Positions 44,035 to 52,989 of a DNA stretch of 64,000 nt are shown in pieces. Every line of letters begins with the position of its first letter. Position 1 is the stretch's first letter. Location: the NCBI GenBank assembly GCA_028284285.1, contig JANQSA010000029.1:1-64000 (forward strand). The letters are read 5' to 3'. Both the position numbers and the translations under genes were made by a program. Source of the DNA: Croceivirga sp. (GTDB taxonomy: Bacteria; Bacteroidota; Bacteroidia; Flavobacteriales; Flavobacteriaceae). The notes under the pieces are model-generated. The model searched no databases. It was given only the letters and a program-made list of their open reading frames with translations, and had not been told where the DNA came from.

Positions 44035-44752
44035 TTTGTTGAGAAAGTACTTTTGGTATACCGTTTTTTTTGTTTTTTCTGTCAATTTATTTGCACAGGA
44101 TCATTCAGGTTCTATACACTATTCAGTGGTGATTGACAATGACCTTATGGACACTGTTGATACAAAAGGGAAAGATTTGATGTCTGGTATTGTGAACTAT
44201 GCGAGTCAATTGGAATTTATACTGTATTTCAATAAAGATGAGTCCTCTTTCGGACTTGCAAATTGGATTCCTCTGGATGAAAGTGATATGAATGGGAAAA
44301 TGGCGGTCATGATTTACGGTGGAAAAAGTGAGTTTTACACCAATCTAAAGTCAAATTATCTAATTGAGCGAAAGGACTTTCTCAACAATTATTTTCTGGT
44401 GAAAAAATCGCTTTCAATTAAGTATTGGAAGCTTACTGCGGAGAACAAGAAGATTTCAGGATATACCTGTTTCAAGGCTGTAGGACAACGATATTCTACA
44501 GATAGATATTTTAATAGAACGTTGTACGAGGTGTCAGCCTGGTATTGTCCCGAGCTGTCTCTTGGGTTTGGACCATTTGAAGCAGTGGGTCTACCGGGGA
44601 TAGTTTTAGAGTTTAATTTAAAAGGCTATAGTGTCGTGGCTTCTAAACTGGATTTTACAGCTGATCCAAAGATCACTAAGCCAAACCAAGGAACCTCAGT
44701 TACGCAGGAGGAATTTGATACTATGATAGAGAGAATGGCAAAAAACTATTAA
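44024..44752 (+). CDS. GLPGLI family protein
   Basis: 242 residues. The signal peptide ends at NLFAQ. The family motif is present as FGPFEAVGLPGIVLEFNLKGYSVVASKL, with the upstream YWKLTAENKKISGYTCFKAVGQR pattern. GLPGLI proteins are exported beta-rich proteins found widely in Bacteroidota; their function is unknown. The gene overlaps the tiny lipopeptide ORF and is otherwise isolated. Confidence 0.88.
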   Translation: MKTSLLRKYFWYTVFFVFSVNLFAQDHSGSIHYSVVIDNDLMDTVDTKGKDLMSGIVNYASQLEFILYFNKDESSFGLANWIPLDESDMNGKMAVMIYGGKSEFYTNLKSNYLIERKDFLNNYFLVKKSLSIKYWKLTAENKKISGYTCFKAVGQRYSTDRYFNRTLYEVSAWYCPELSLGFGPFEAVGLPGIVLEFNLKGYSVVASKLDFTADPKITKPNQGTSVTQEEFDTMIERMAKNY

Positions 44753-44975
44753 TTGACATAGGCGCTGTTTGATCAAATTTGAATCGAAGAACCCGTCTTG
44801 AGTTCATAAAACTTGCAGCATAAATATGTTTTGGACCTAAATCCCGGTTTAAACGCTCCAATTCATTCTCCGATTTTTTGATCAGTGACCAAACCACTTT
44901 TATCATTTCAAGGATAGTCATGTTTAAAATCGCCTACAAGCTATAGTTCCGGGCAAACTTTTCTCCACTAGATAA

Positions 44976-45965
44976 TTAATCCAATTTCTCCGTCAACTTT
45001 TCAAAGGTTTTTTTGGGATCCTTGCCCTGGTATAGAATGCCATGTACTGCGGTGATAATAGGGATTTTGGTTTTTTTGTTCACTTTGTCCATTAACAAAT
45101 AGGCGCTTTTGGCGGCGTAATACCCTTCGGCTACCATGGTCATCTCCATCATGGCACTTTTCACCGTATAGCCCTTGCCTATCATGTTCCCAAACATACG
45201 GTTCCTGCTAAAGGTAGAGTAGCCCGTCACCAGCAGATCACCCAGGTAGGCGGAATTGTTTATGTTGCGTTTCATTTTATGGACTCGGTCTATAAATCGC
45301 TTCATTTCACGGATGGCATTGCTCATCAGTACACTTTGAAAATTGTCCCCATACCCCAGGCCATGGGCAATACCTGCGGCTATGGCATAAATGTTTTTGA
45401 GCATAGCGGCATATTCCGTTCCTATAATATCATCTGAGATTTTGACCTTTATAAAGGGGCTCTTTAAATGCTCCGCCAGTAAGGAAGCTTTGTTTTCATC
45501 AGAACAGGCCACGGTTAAATACGAAAGGCGTTCCATAGCCACTTCTTCGGCATGGCAAGGCCCTGTGATGACCCCGATGTTTTCATAGGGGATGTCGTAT
45601 TTATAATGGAAATGCTCCCCGACAATCAGGCCGGATTCCGGGACAATACCTTTAATGGCAGAGAATAGCAGTTTCCCGTTAAGGGAAACGGTTAGGTTTT
45701 CCAATTCCTTTTCCAGAAAGGCAGAAGGAATCACAAAAAGCAGCACATCCGCCTTGGCGACCGCCTCGTTGATGTCATTGGTGAGATGCAGAAGAGCTGT
45801 GTTAAGGGAAACAGAGCTTAAATAATTAGGGTTGTGTCCTTCTCTTTTAATGTGTTCAAGGGCATATACACTGCGCATATACCAGTGTACTTCATCAAGA
45901 TTCTCCGTCAAGAGCTTAACCAGGGCGGTAGCCCAGCTTCCGCCACCTAAAACTGCGATTTTCAA
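44976..45965 (-). CDS. gpsA: Glycerol-3-phosphate dehydrogenase (NAD(P)+)
   Basis: 329 residues. Makes sn-glycerol 3-phosphate for phospholipid synthesis. The Rossmann loop is IAVLGGGSWATALVKLL at the very start, the mid motif is GVITGPCHAEEVA, and the catalytic Lys is in EYAAMLKNIYAIAAGIAHGLGYGDN. The start ATG at 45965 fits the family N-terminus. About 440 bases without a gene follow upstream. Confidence 0.96.
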   Translation of the reverse strand: MKIAVLGGGSWATALVKLLTENLDEVHWYMRSVYALEHIKREGHNPNYLSSVSLNTALLHLTNDINEAVAKADVLLFVIPSAFLEKELENLTVSLNGKLLFSAIKGIVPESGLIVGEHFHYKYDIPYENIGVITGPCHAEEVAMERLSYLTVACSDENKASLLAEHLKSPFIKVKISDDIIGTEYAAMLKNIYAIAAGIAHGLGYGDNFQSVLMSNAIREMKRFIDRVHKMKRNINNSAYLGDLLVTGYSTFSRNRMFGNMIGKGYTVKSAMMEMTMVAEGYYAAKSAYLLMDKVNKKTKIPIITAVHGILYQGKDPKKTFEKLTEKLD

Positions 45966-46353
45966 AGTATGTTATTCCAATACGTTGCAAAGCCAAAGGT
46001 AGCTAAATTCAGGTTTTAGAAGTTAAGGATGGATTAGCAAACTATTATAAGGGTTAGATCCCCGGATGAAATACACAAAACTTTAACACCGGATTATGAC
46101 CTTTTGGGCAATGAATGCTTTAAGGGTTACGTTGTCAATGAAAGTACCGCGGAACCTTACTGTTGAATTGATGGTACTATTTGTGAAGTGATAGGCAGCG
46201 GAATGCTGTGGAGTTTAAATCGGACATGGCCTTGAATACAAAGTGGCTACCGAATAAAAACAAAATGATACCGGTTACCGGTAAATGAAAAAATGTAAGG
46301 AAAAACAGAGTTCATCGACAATATAAATGTTTTTTGGTTGGTTATTTAGTTAG
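45966..46353. other. Gene-free gap with possible relic ORFs
   Basis: About 390 bases upstream of gpsA and before the terminator at 46354. The longest frames are broken by stops; one reads KTLTPDYDLLGNECFKGYVV and, after an in-frame TGA, continues IDGTICEVIGSGMLWSLN, which looks like coding relics. The well-formed terminator at its right end has its best T-run on the plus strand, yet no intact plus-strand gene precedes it. It may be a pseudogene or a non-coding RNA. Confidence 0.35.
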
Positions 46354-46391
46354 AAATCGCCCTGTTGCATTAAGCGCAGGGCGATTTTTTT
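46354..46391 (+). terminator. Strong intrinsic terminator
   Basis: Arms AAATCGCCCTG (46354-46364) and CAGGGCGATTT (46377-46387) with a 12-base loop are followed by a T-run to 46391. It faces the 3' end of the AraC gene (46407), so it could serve that gene on the minus strand as well, though with a weaker T-run. Confidence 0.75.
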
Positions 46392-46406
46392 ATGGAAACA
46401 GTTAGC

Positions 46407-47291
46407 TCACCGCTGAACTTGCATACCTAATCCTTTTTCTTGATTCTTAGTTTTTCTAAGGTAGGCTGAAGGATTTTCTCCAGTTACTTTTTTAAAGACC
46501 CTGTTAAAATAGGAAAGGCTTTCAAAGCCGGATTCGTAGAAGGTTTCGTTGATATTTTTTCCTGAAAGCAATAACCGTTTGGCCTGCGTAATTCTGTATT
46601 GATTTAGAAAGGTAGTGAATGTGGTTCCGGTTACCTTTTTAAAATATCGGCAAAACGACTCGTTCCCTAAATTCAACAAACCGGCAGCTTCCGTAACACT
46701 GATTTTTCTGGTGTAGTTCTCGCTTACAAAAGCATACACAGTTTGCAATCGTAATTGACGGCTTTTAAGTTTATTACTCAAAATGGGGTAGTTGTGCAAG
46801 AGGTCGTAATGATCAGGATTTGTTTCCGATAATAGCTTCATAATACGAAGTACCTCCAAAAACCGATCAAAGCTATCCAGCGCATGTAACTGTTTCATTC
46901 GCTCACCGATCTTTTCCTTTGTCTCCCCCTTGAACGCAACGCCGTACTGTGATCTTTTTAAGAGTTCCGTTACTCCGGAGAGCTCACTGATATGATCCAA
47001 GACATGGGTATCAAAAGTGGGTGTAATATGCAATACTTCTTTGCGATAACTCCCTTTGATCCCATAATCAAAATTTAAATGCGGAATATAGCTGCCAATC
47101 AATACCAAATCACTCTGGTGAAAGGTTGAAATGTGTTCCCCAATATGTCGTGTCCCATCTGCACCTTCTATATATACCAATTCATATTCCGGATGAAAAT
47201 GCCAAAAGAAAAGATCATTCAATTTAGGGTTATGCAGCAATCGAAATGAGCTTTCCTGATCCGATCTGATATTCTCTAACTGAACCTTCAT
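46407..47291 (-). CDS. AraC family transcriptional regulator with cupin sensing domain
   Basis: 295 residues from the ATG at 47291 (MKVQLENIRSDQ). Residues 1-100 form a cupin (LNDLFFWHFHPEYELVYIEGADG, LVLIGSYIPHLNFDY). The C-terminus is a double helix-turn-helix (ISVTEAAGLLNLGNESFCRYFKK, then NINETFYESGFESLSYFNR, VTGENPSAYLRK). It is divergent from the PhyH gene 134 bases away and probably controls it, sensing a sugar or related metabolite. The upstream TTG-type extension to 47360 is not used. Confidence 0.92.
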   Translation of the reverse strand: MKVQLENIRSDQESSFRLLHNPKLNDLFFWHFHPEYELVYIEGADGTRHIGEHISTFHQSDLVLIGSYIPHLNFDYGIKGSYRKEVLHITPTFDTHVLDHISELSGVTELLKRSQYGVAFKGETKEKIGERMKQLHALDSFDRFLEVLRIMKLLSETNPDHYDLLHNYPILSNKLKSRQLRLQTVYAFVSENYTRKISVTEAAGLLNLGNESFCRYFKKVTGTTFTTFLNQYRITQAKRLLLSGKNINETFYESGFESLSYFNRVFKKVTGENPSAYLRKTKNQEKGLGMQVQR

Positions 47292-47424
47292 TTGAATAAA
47301 AATAGCTGTTACTGCTACTTTTAAAGTATAAAATGTCAATATAGTGAAAATTTTAATCAAAATACGCCTTGAAATCGAGCTGAGACACCAATAGTTTTGA
47401 GACGGTTAATTTAAAACTAGAGGT

Positions 47425-48396
47425 ATGAAGCAAGATGTAAACTTAGAGATGGCCAATATGGCTCATGAAGAGATTCCGGGGAATCCTTCAACGGCTACCA
47501 GCAGCCAACAAAAGTTGAATGACCGGTCTAATGGAAAACCCCTTCGGGTATTATCCGAAGAGGATTGGCAGTTTTGGATCACCAACGGGTATATTGTCGT
47601 AAAAAATGCAGTGCCTAAAGAACAAGCACAACGTACGGCTGATTTTTTATGGGAATTTGATGAAAAAGACCCTAACGATCCCGAGACCTGGTATGTTCCT
47701 CCAAGGGCAGTAATGAAAATGAAAGAGTTAACCGGAACCGGAATGGTTGAGGTCTACAATAATCAACATTTGTGGAACAACCGTCAGGCAAAGCGGGTTT
47801 ATGATGCATTTGTGGATATCTGGGGGACGGAAAAGCTTTGGGTGACCATTGATCGCGCCAATCTCAATTTTCCGAATAGGCCGGGTCATGAAAAAAAAGG
47901 ATTTATCCATTGGGATTACGATCCCGAAACACGACCGCAAAATGTGCAAGGCGTTCTTGCTCTGGCCGATCAGTTGGATGAAAACATGGGAGGATTTCAG
48001 TGTATTCCCTGGCTATATAGAAACTATGATACCTGGAAATTGACCCAACCTGAAGACAGGGACCGTTTTCAACCGGATATTACTGGCTTGGAAGATAAAA
48101 TCGTAAAGGTACCCCTTGCTGCCGGGGACCTGTTGATCTTTAATAGTACCCAGCCTCATGGCATACGGCCGAACCGATCCAGGAACAAAGTTCGAATGGC
48201 TCAGTATATTTCCATGATGCCGGCTGAGGAGAACAATGAAGCATTGCGGAAATGGCGCATTCACTCCTGGAAAAATCGGGTTGCCCCTGAAGGCTATGCC
48301 TTTCCCGGAGATCCCCGCAACTGGGAGCGGGACAACTACCCAACAGCTGCACTTACCCCACTGGGAGAAAAGTTGTTGGGGCTGAAGAAATGGTAA
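47425..48396 (+). CDS. Phytanoyl-CoA dioxygenase (PhyH) family protein
   Basis: 323 residues, Fe(II)/2-oxoglutarate oxygenase fold. The facial triad is visible: His and Asp in KKGFIHWDYDPETR, and His in FNSTQPHGIRPNRSRNKVR, where the Arg would bind 2-oxoglutarate. The N-terminus (about 1-40) is polar and unlike an export signal. Substrate unknown. The divergent AraC gene suggests induction by a specific compound. Confidence 0.9.
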   Translation: MKQDVNLEMANMAHEEIPGNPSTATSSQQKLNDRSNGKPLRVLSEEDWQFWITNGYIVVKNAVPKEQAQRTADFLWEFDEKDPNDPETWYVPPRAVMKMKELTGTGMVEVYNNQHLWNNRQAKRVYDAFVDIWGTEKLWVTIDRANLNFPNRPGHEKKGFIHWDYDPETRPQNVQGVLALADQLDENMGGFQCIPWLYRNYDTWKLTQPEDRDRFQPDITGLEDKIVKVPLAAGDLLIFNSTQPHGIRPNRSRNKVRMAQYISMMPAEENNEALRKWRIHSWKNRVAPEGYAFPGDPRNWERDNYPTAALTPLGEKLLGLKKW

Positions 48397-48397
48397 G

Positions 48398-49114
48398 CTA
48401 TTCCCGTAGGCTCCACACTTCGTAAATGGGTTGCCCTTTACTGCTTAGCCCGGAATGGTGCCAATCGCCATCCTTCAATGCAAAGTCAAACTGAAGACTG
48501 GCGCCCACACGCGAATCGTCTCTGGAAAAGAATTCAATGTTTTCGGTGTATTTCCCATTTTTGGCGGTATACGATCCTCCTCCGGTTCCCATAAATTCCT
48601 TGGTTTCGGTATTATAGGCAATCCATTGAAAACGGGTTCCGGAAAGTATTTTCATGGTTTTTCGGGGCCCGGAAGTATCCCGTTTGCGCAGTTCCCCATT
48701 TCGTTTTCTTCCTGAGATTAGCCAGGCTCCTGATAAGGACCCTGTACCGTCATCAATGCGTTTCCACAAGGTGTTTTCTCCTCGTATACGCAGTTCATTT
48801 GCGGTTAATTCGATCTCGAAACTTGTACTGGTGCCCACCCGGTCCGGGTTTTGGGTATCAAATTCAACGGTTTCTGTCAGCTGATTCCCTTGTAAACGCC
48901 AACTGCCACCATTGGTGCTTACAAAAGCGCCGGTTTCCGCATCATAAAACGTGGCCGACTGGTGGGTTTCCGAAAAGATGAGCACATTCCTGAGCTCGGT
49001 CTTTATTTTTTCATTTTTAACCGTTACTCGCGCCTCCCAGGCCCCTATCAACGATTGGGAATACCCGGTATACAGGGCGGTAAGAAGTAGAACAGTAGTC
49101 GCTATAGTTTTCAT
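48398..49114 (-). CDS. Secreted two-repeat beta protein, lipocalin-like
   Basis: About 238 residues from the ATG at 49114. The signal peptide ends at TGYSQ. Two similar halves follow: SLIGAWEARVTV...GGSWRLQGNQLTETVEFDTQNPDRVGTS and SLSGAWLISGRK...GGGSYTAKNGKYTENIEFFSRDDSRVGAS, shown here in part. Each looks like a beta-barrel of the lipocalin-like membrane-associated type. Function unknown. Confidence 0.78.
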   Translation of the reverse strand: MKTIATTVLLLTALYTGYSQSLIGAWEARVTVKNEKIKTELRNVLIFSETHQSATFYDAETGAFVSTNGGSWRLQGNQLTETVEFDTQNPDRVGTSTSFEIELTANELRIRGENTLWKRIDDGTGSLSGAWLISGRKRNGELRKRDTSGPRKTMKILSGTRFQWIAYNTETKEFMGTGGGSYTAKNGKYTENIEFFSRDDSRVGASLQFDFALKDGDWHHSGLSSKGQPIYEVWSLRE

Positions 49115-49188
49115 CTGTCTAAAAATTTTGTAATACACTGAAATTAAAGCTATTCCAAAATTTATTGCAGATGGAACCGCTTCGCTCC

Positions 49189-49210
49189 TGCCTGTCCGGC
49201 AAGGCAGGTT
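49189..49210. repeat. GC-rich palindrome CCTGCC...GGCAGG
   Basis: CCTGCCTG-T-CCGGCAAGGCAGG-type dyad in an AT-rich gap between the secreted beta protein and the DUF1059 gene. It is a relative of the palindromes at 29343-29397 and inside the element at 31320-31594. Confidence 0.5.
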
Positions 49211-49284
49211 TGCATAAACTTGTTTTAATCATGTTCGGTAGGGTATGCTTAAAAAAGTTTATGCTCATTTTATAGGGATACAAT

Positions 49285-49524
49285 TTATGGATTATGGGGT
49301 AAAGCCTCAAAGGCTTTACGCTTTTCTTCAAACCATGCCTGCATTTCAGTAGGATTTTGTAGTAGCACCTGCATCTTTTTCATGGCTTTTAAATGCGCCG
49401 GATCTTGTTGTTGGAACATGGCCATACCATGTTTTTTGCTCATTTCTGCAATTTCCTCAAAAGTATTCGCAGTGAATGTCATTTCACAGGCGCCTCCCAA
49501 TTGTTTGCAGGTCATGGTTTTCAT
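49285..49524 (-). CDS. DUF1059 family small protein
   Basis: 79 residues starting MKTMTCKQLGGACEMTF. The Cys pair and the pattern FTANTFEEIAEMSKKHGMAMF match DUF1059. Function unknown. Its ATG (49522-49524) overlaps the stop of the SnoaL-like gene (ATGA), so the two are coupled. An apparent longer frame to 49581 lies inside that gene and is rejected. Confidence 0.85.
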   Translation of the reverse strand: MKTMTCKQLGGACEMTFTANTFEEIAEMSKKHGMAMFQQQDPAHLKAMKKMQVLLQNPTEMQAWFEEKRKAFEALPHNP

Positions 49525-49901
49525 CAGTACATCGTGTTTGGATTCGCAGACTGTTTTGGTATTTGTTGAATGGCATCCCAATGTTCACAGATCTTTCCGT
49601 TTTCATCAAAACGAAAAAAATCCATGGTTACATACTCGTCATTTCCCGGCCAGGTCTGGTGGGTATGAAGGGCAACTAAATTACCCTCGGCGATACAGCG
49701 CACAAATGCAATGGACTTTTCAGGATATTCCTGTTGCATGCGCTCAAAATAGGCAATACATCCTTCCGGGCCATCCGCTACATCCGGGTTGTGCTGTATG
49801 TATTCCTTACCAACGTACTTTTTAACCGCCTCTGAAGGGTTGCCTTCATAGGCCATTTCATAAAAGGCGATCGCGTTTTTCTTGTTGGTTTCCAGATCCA
49901 T
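49524..49901 (-). CDS. SnoaL-like / NTF2-fold protein
   Basis: 125 residues from the ATG at 49901 (MDLETNKKNAIAFYEMAYEG). The fold pattern is KKNAIAFYEMAYEGNPSEA, YVGKEYIQHNPDVADGPEG, VHTHQTWPGNDE-like LVALHTHQTWPGNDE and FFRFDENGKICEHWD, as in polyketide-cyclase-like proteins. It may act on a small organic molecule. It precedes and overlaps the DUF1059 gene. Confidence 0.9.
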   Translation of the reverse strand: MDLETNKKNAIAFYEMAYEGNPSEAVKKYVGKEYIQHNPDVADGPEGCIAYFERMQQEYPEKSIAFVRCIAEGNLVALHTHQTWPGNDEYVTMDFFRFDENGKICEHWDAIQQIPKQSANPNTMY

Positions 49902-49964
49902 ATCAAACAAAAAATGCCATTACTACTTTCATAGATAACAGCATTTCAAAGAATTGTATATATG

Positions 49965-50444
49965 TTATAAGGTTCTAAGGTACTCCGCCAGTTCCCTTGC
50001 CTGTTCCTCCGTCAGATTTTGATTCAGCATTACGGCGTTGTTATATTCTTTAAGCAATGCTTTGGCAATAGGGTCTTCTTTCAACATCCCATCCGGATTT
50101 AGAATCATGTTCATAACCCATTCCGGGCTTCGGCGTTCGTATACCCCCTTCATTGCAGGCCCTATCATTCGTTGGTCCACCATGTGGCAGGCCACACAGA
50201 TGGCATTGAATTGTGCCTCACCCCGGGCCGCCATTTCTTTATCGATCTCCTCCGGGAAAGTCATCTCGGTGATGGGGCCAATCCCTTTGTTATCCAGATC
50301 TATGGGAACGCCTTCACTGGCCACTTCCTTTTTTTCTTCTTTCTTTGTGCGGCTTACTTCAAAGCCGTCTTTCTTTTCTTCTTTTTTCCCGCCACAGCTA
50401 GCAATAAATGCTCCCAGGGCAACCAGCAGGAGTAGTTTTTTCAT
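49965..50444 (-). CDS. Cytochrome c lipoprotein
   Basis: 159 residues. The lipoprotein signal ends FIASC (Cys17). After a Lys/Glu-rich linker, one c-type heme site is present (CVACHMVD) and an axial Met is likely in MIGPAMKGVY. The domain resembles cytochrome c551-type electron carriers on the periplasmic face. It stands alone. The last residues (ELAEYLRTL) are typical of the C-terminal helix. Confidence 0.92.
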   Translation of the reverse strand: MKKLLLLVALGAFIASCGGKKEEKKDGFEVSRTKKEEKKEVASEGVPIDLDNKGIGPITEMTFPEEIDKEMAARGEAQFNAICVACHMVDQRMIGPAMKGVYERRSPEWVMNMILNPDGMLKEDPIAKALLKEYNNAVMLNQNLTEEQARELAEYLRTL

Positions 50445-50671
50445 CTGTTAGAAATTGATTCTATTTGTTAGTACCACTAATATAGGCAATTCTTGATAGG
50501 GAAAGTGAATTAGAAGCTTATCGCCAGATTTAGAAAATTGGTGCGCCAAATCCGCACCAATTAGTTATAACTTTAATGATACCTTTCTGTAATCAAATAC
50601 CCTCAAATAGGGATTGGATGCTAATCAAAAGAGGCTTACATTTCCACTATTAACTAATCTAGTAATCTATC

Positions 50672-52252
50672 ATGCATAAAATATCTCTTGGTCGTTGGTT
50701 GGTTCTGCTATTATTGCTCAGTGGCTGTTCTGTTGTTCAACTGTTTGAATCGTCAAAAATTAAACGTTATAAGAACGTGAAGTATGAAAAACTTAAGCTA
50801 AATGAAAGAGATCTAGTGGATATTGAATTGTTTAGTTCAAAAATATCTAAGAAACCGACCATAAAAAGGACGAAGTCGCTTTGGGATCTTAAAGGAGAGG
50901 GTCAAGCAGAACTTGTCAAAACCCTAGATAAGAGAAATGGAAAGGAGAAGGAATTTTTAAACGCTTTAAACAATTCCTATATGAAGGCCAACAGCTTAAT
51001 ACGAGATTATACCAATCTAAACCTGAAAATGATATTCTCAATATCTAAACTTAGAAACTATGCGAAACTGGCGGAGGAAAATAAGAAAGATTCAACAAAA
51101 CCTGTTTTTTCAGATGCCGATAGAATCGCCTATTTGAAATTCGTGGTGAAAAGATTAGAAAGTACACCTTTTAAATTTGTTAGTTGGAATAAGTTCGAAA
51201 CGGAGTACAAAACCATTAATATAGGTGATGTAACATTTGATCAGAATTTTTCCTTCACTGGAGGAATAAATGCTACAACAACTGATAGTAGTTCTAATAC
51301 AAGAGTAACTGGGGATGACACAGTTCTTAGTAGCGGAGCGAATGTTTTGAACCCAACTTTATCAGGGACTGCTTCAACGAATACTAAAGAGTTTCAAAAG
51401 ATAAGTTATCGTTATTTAGCCCTAAATGGAAGCTTGACAGAAGATTCTATTGTTATTGAACAAGAAGGGGTCCGTGAAATTGACCTTGCTGGTAATGTAG
51501 TTGTTGATGTTACATTAAAATTTGACGGATATTCTACCGACATAGCTGATTTTAGTTATACAAAAGTCAAGAATGAGATGGGAAAGGTGCCGGCAAAAGT
51601 CTCTTTAAAACTTAACACGGTAAAGCTACCATATTATGATAGATTGCAAGATTTATATCTTCTACTGGATTATGAATATGTATATCGCCATGTGACTAAT
51701 AGAAAAGGACAGAAGACATTTTATGAATGGGATGATAGAATTAAGTATTACGAGGGGAGTAAATCCAATTCTACATTCAAAGTTTTATCGGTAAATGATT
51801 ATTTACCTGAATTTTATGAATTAGGCGGATATTGGTATGAGCTTTCCGAAAAGTCCGATAAGGAAGAGTATTATCATTTAAAGCTTTATGATGAAGGACG
51901 GGAAACGGCTAAGGAGTTGAATACATCTAACTATGTGGAGATGGTCCAATTTCTGGATTGGCTCGCCGAGAGAACTTTGTGGTTAAGAAATCAAATTGAT
52001 GAAACCAAAGCTGAATTAAGCCGTTCAATAGTTGGGTCTAAAGAAAAAGAATTGCTAGCAAAACTTAAGGAATTGAAGAATACCTACAACAATAGTATAC
52101 AAATAGACAAATATAAGTTGGTTGTTTACAGGAATACCAAAGACGGAGACGCTAAAAAGATTGATGGCTTTTCCTATGACGATTTTGACAATGTAAGAAG
52201 TATTATCAGTCCTTATCCTGTTTTTTATAATAGAACTGAGATTTTGGACTAG
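50672..52252 (+). CDS. Large lipoprotein of unknown function
   Basis: 526 residues. The signal ends in LLLLLSGC (Cys20). The mature part has no domain I recognise. It contains a short Ser/Thr/Asn/Gly-rich block (around 180-215, FTGGINATTTDSSSNTR) between helical and beta regions. The gene is more AT-rich than its neighbours, with frequent Lys, Asn and Ile codons, and is isolated between the cytochrome c gene and a decayed region. This suggests recent gain or fast evolution. Confidence 0.7.
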   Translation: MHKISLGRWLVLLLLLSGCSVVQLFESSKIKRYKNVKYEKLKLNERDLVDIELFSSKISKKPTIKRTKSLWDLKGEGQAELVKTLDKRNGKEKEFLNALNNSYMKANSLIRDYTNLNLKMIFSISKLRNYAKLAEENKKDSTKPVFSDADRIAYLKFVVKRLESTPFKFVSWNKFETEYKTINIGDVTFDQNFSFTGGINATTTDSSSNTRVTGDDTVLSSGANVLNPTLSGTASTNTKEFQKISYRYLALNGSLTEDSIVIEQEGVREIDLAGNVVVDVTLKFDGYSTDIADFSYTKVKNEMGKVPAKVSLKLNTVKLPYYDRLQDLYLLLDYEYVYRHVTNRKGQKTFYEWDDRIKYYEGSKSNSTFKVLSVNDYLPEFYELGGYWYELSEKSDKEEYYHLKLYDEGRETAKELNTSNYVEMVQFLDWLAERTLWLRNQIDETKAELSRSIVGSKEKELLAKLKELKNTYNNSIQIDKYKLVVYRNTKDGDAKKIDGFSYDDFDNVRSIISPYPVFYNRTEILD

Positions 52253-52519
52253 GATGCCTTTCTAAACCTTTTCAATAACTTATTACCGAGCTTAAAAAAG
52301 TACGAGCAAAGTCATATTGATGCTTAGATCCAAATTAGGGATAATTTAGATTAATTCATAAATAAGTTCATTCCTACATTTAAGAGATGCCTATCAAGAA
52401 ATACTTCTTTTTGATTTGACAGCTGTTGGGCAAGGCATAGGCTTAGTTCAACTCTTTATTTATAGCAATTCTATTTGAAATACCTTAATCAGATCGCATA
52501 AAAACAAAGCTCAAGAAGG
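52253..52519. other. AT-rich gap with no recognisable gene
   Basis: No protein-like frame or clear regulatory signal was seen. It leads into the decayed duplicate at 52520-52950, and may contain further relics too diverged to recognise. Confidence 0.35.
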
Positions 52520-52783
52520 CCGGCTAATTTTGGAGAATTGTACCAAATGGCCCCTGTATGAGCTGTCCATTGTATTCTCTTTCCTTTTATTTGAGACTCG
52601 ACGAGTTATTTTTCTTGAAAGGAGGGGATCTATCCTTCTGAATACTTTAAAACTCCTATTCAGAATCTATGTAGGAACTATCTATCAGATGGTTACGCAG
52701 ATCATTTTCCGGTGTATTCATATTTGATAAGGCAAACAAAGTAAAGGGATTCCTACTAAAGCGGGAATGCTAACTAGCACTAA
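52520..52783 (+). pseudogene. Decayed 3' fragment of the endonuclease/exonuclease/phosphatase-family gene
   Basis: This segment aligns with the 3' end of the intact gene at 55790-56896. IYVGTIYQ, then GYADHFPVYSYLIRQTK after a small frameshift, corresponds to TYVGTTYQGGYADHFPVYFYFIRQMK. Stops (TAA after RQTK, and further on) and an indel break the frame. The left edge is uncertain by some tens of bases. Confidence 0.7.
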
Positions 52784-52950
52784 TTGAACCACTGCTTCTA
52801 AGGAATTCTACTTAAAATAAGAAGCAATCCTTAACCGTAGAAAACAGTTATGTTTTTGAATTTCGCTAAGTCTTCTTCTCACCTTTAATGTCGGGATCAT
52901 CCAATTGTTATTAAGGCAATGGTAATGATATTGGTAAGAATACTTTCTTT
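52780..52950 (-). pseudogene. Decayed 3' fragment of the membrane protein gene at 56893
   Basis: By eye, about three quarters of the bases match 56893-57055. On the minus strand the intact gene ends SRIPWGQWLN, whereas here it reads SRIP, a stop, then KQWFN. It lies directly beside the endonuclease fragment in the same arrangement as the intact pair, so both were copied together. Confidence 0.7.
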
Positions 52951-52989
52951 CAACAATGGTATTATTTGGGGATTTGTTTAAAACGATGT

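Larger units (their letters stand above)
52520..52950. repeat. Degenerate direct repeat, left copy (right copy about 56620-57070)
   Basis: About 430 bases here align in the same orientation with about 56620-57070. Shared stretches include GGAATTCTACTTAAAAT, GTAGAAAA, GATATTGGTAA, CTATGTAGG and CATTTTCCGGTGTATT. The two copies bracket the TonB receptor and most of the endonuclease gene. Confidence 0.7.

Noticed and set aside
44721-44921. Minus-strand ORF of 66 codons between the GLPGLI gene and gpsA
   Set aside because: It looks mildly protein-like (for example ELERLNRDLGPKHIYAASF) but overlaps the GLPGLI 3' end and has no recognised family or promoter. It could be a relic; the evidence is too thin to call.
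52530-52727. Plus-strand ORF of 65 codons in the decayed region
   Set aside because: It is a chance frame across the degenerate endonuclease fragment and not in that gene's frame throughout.
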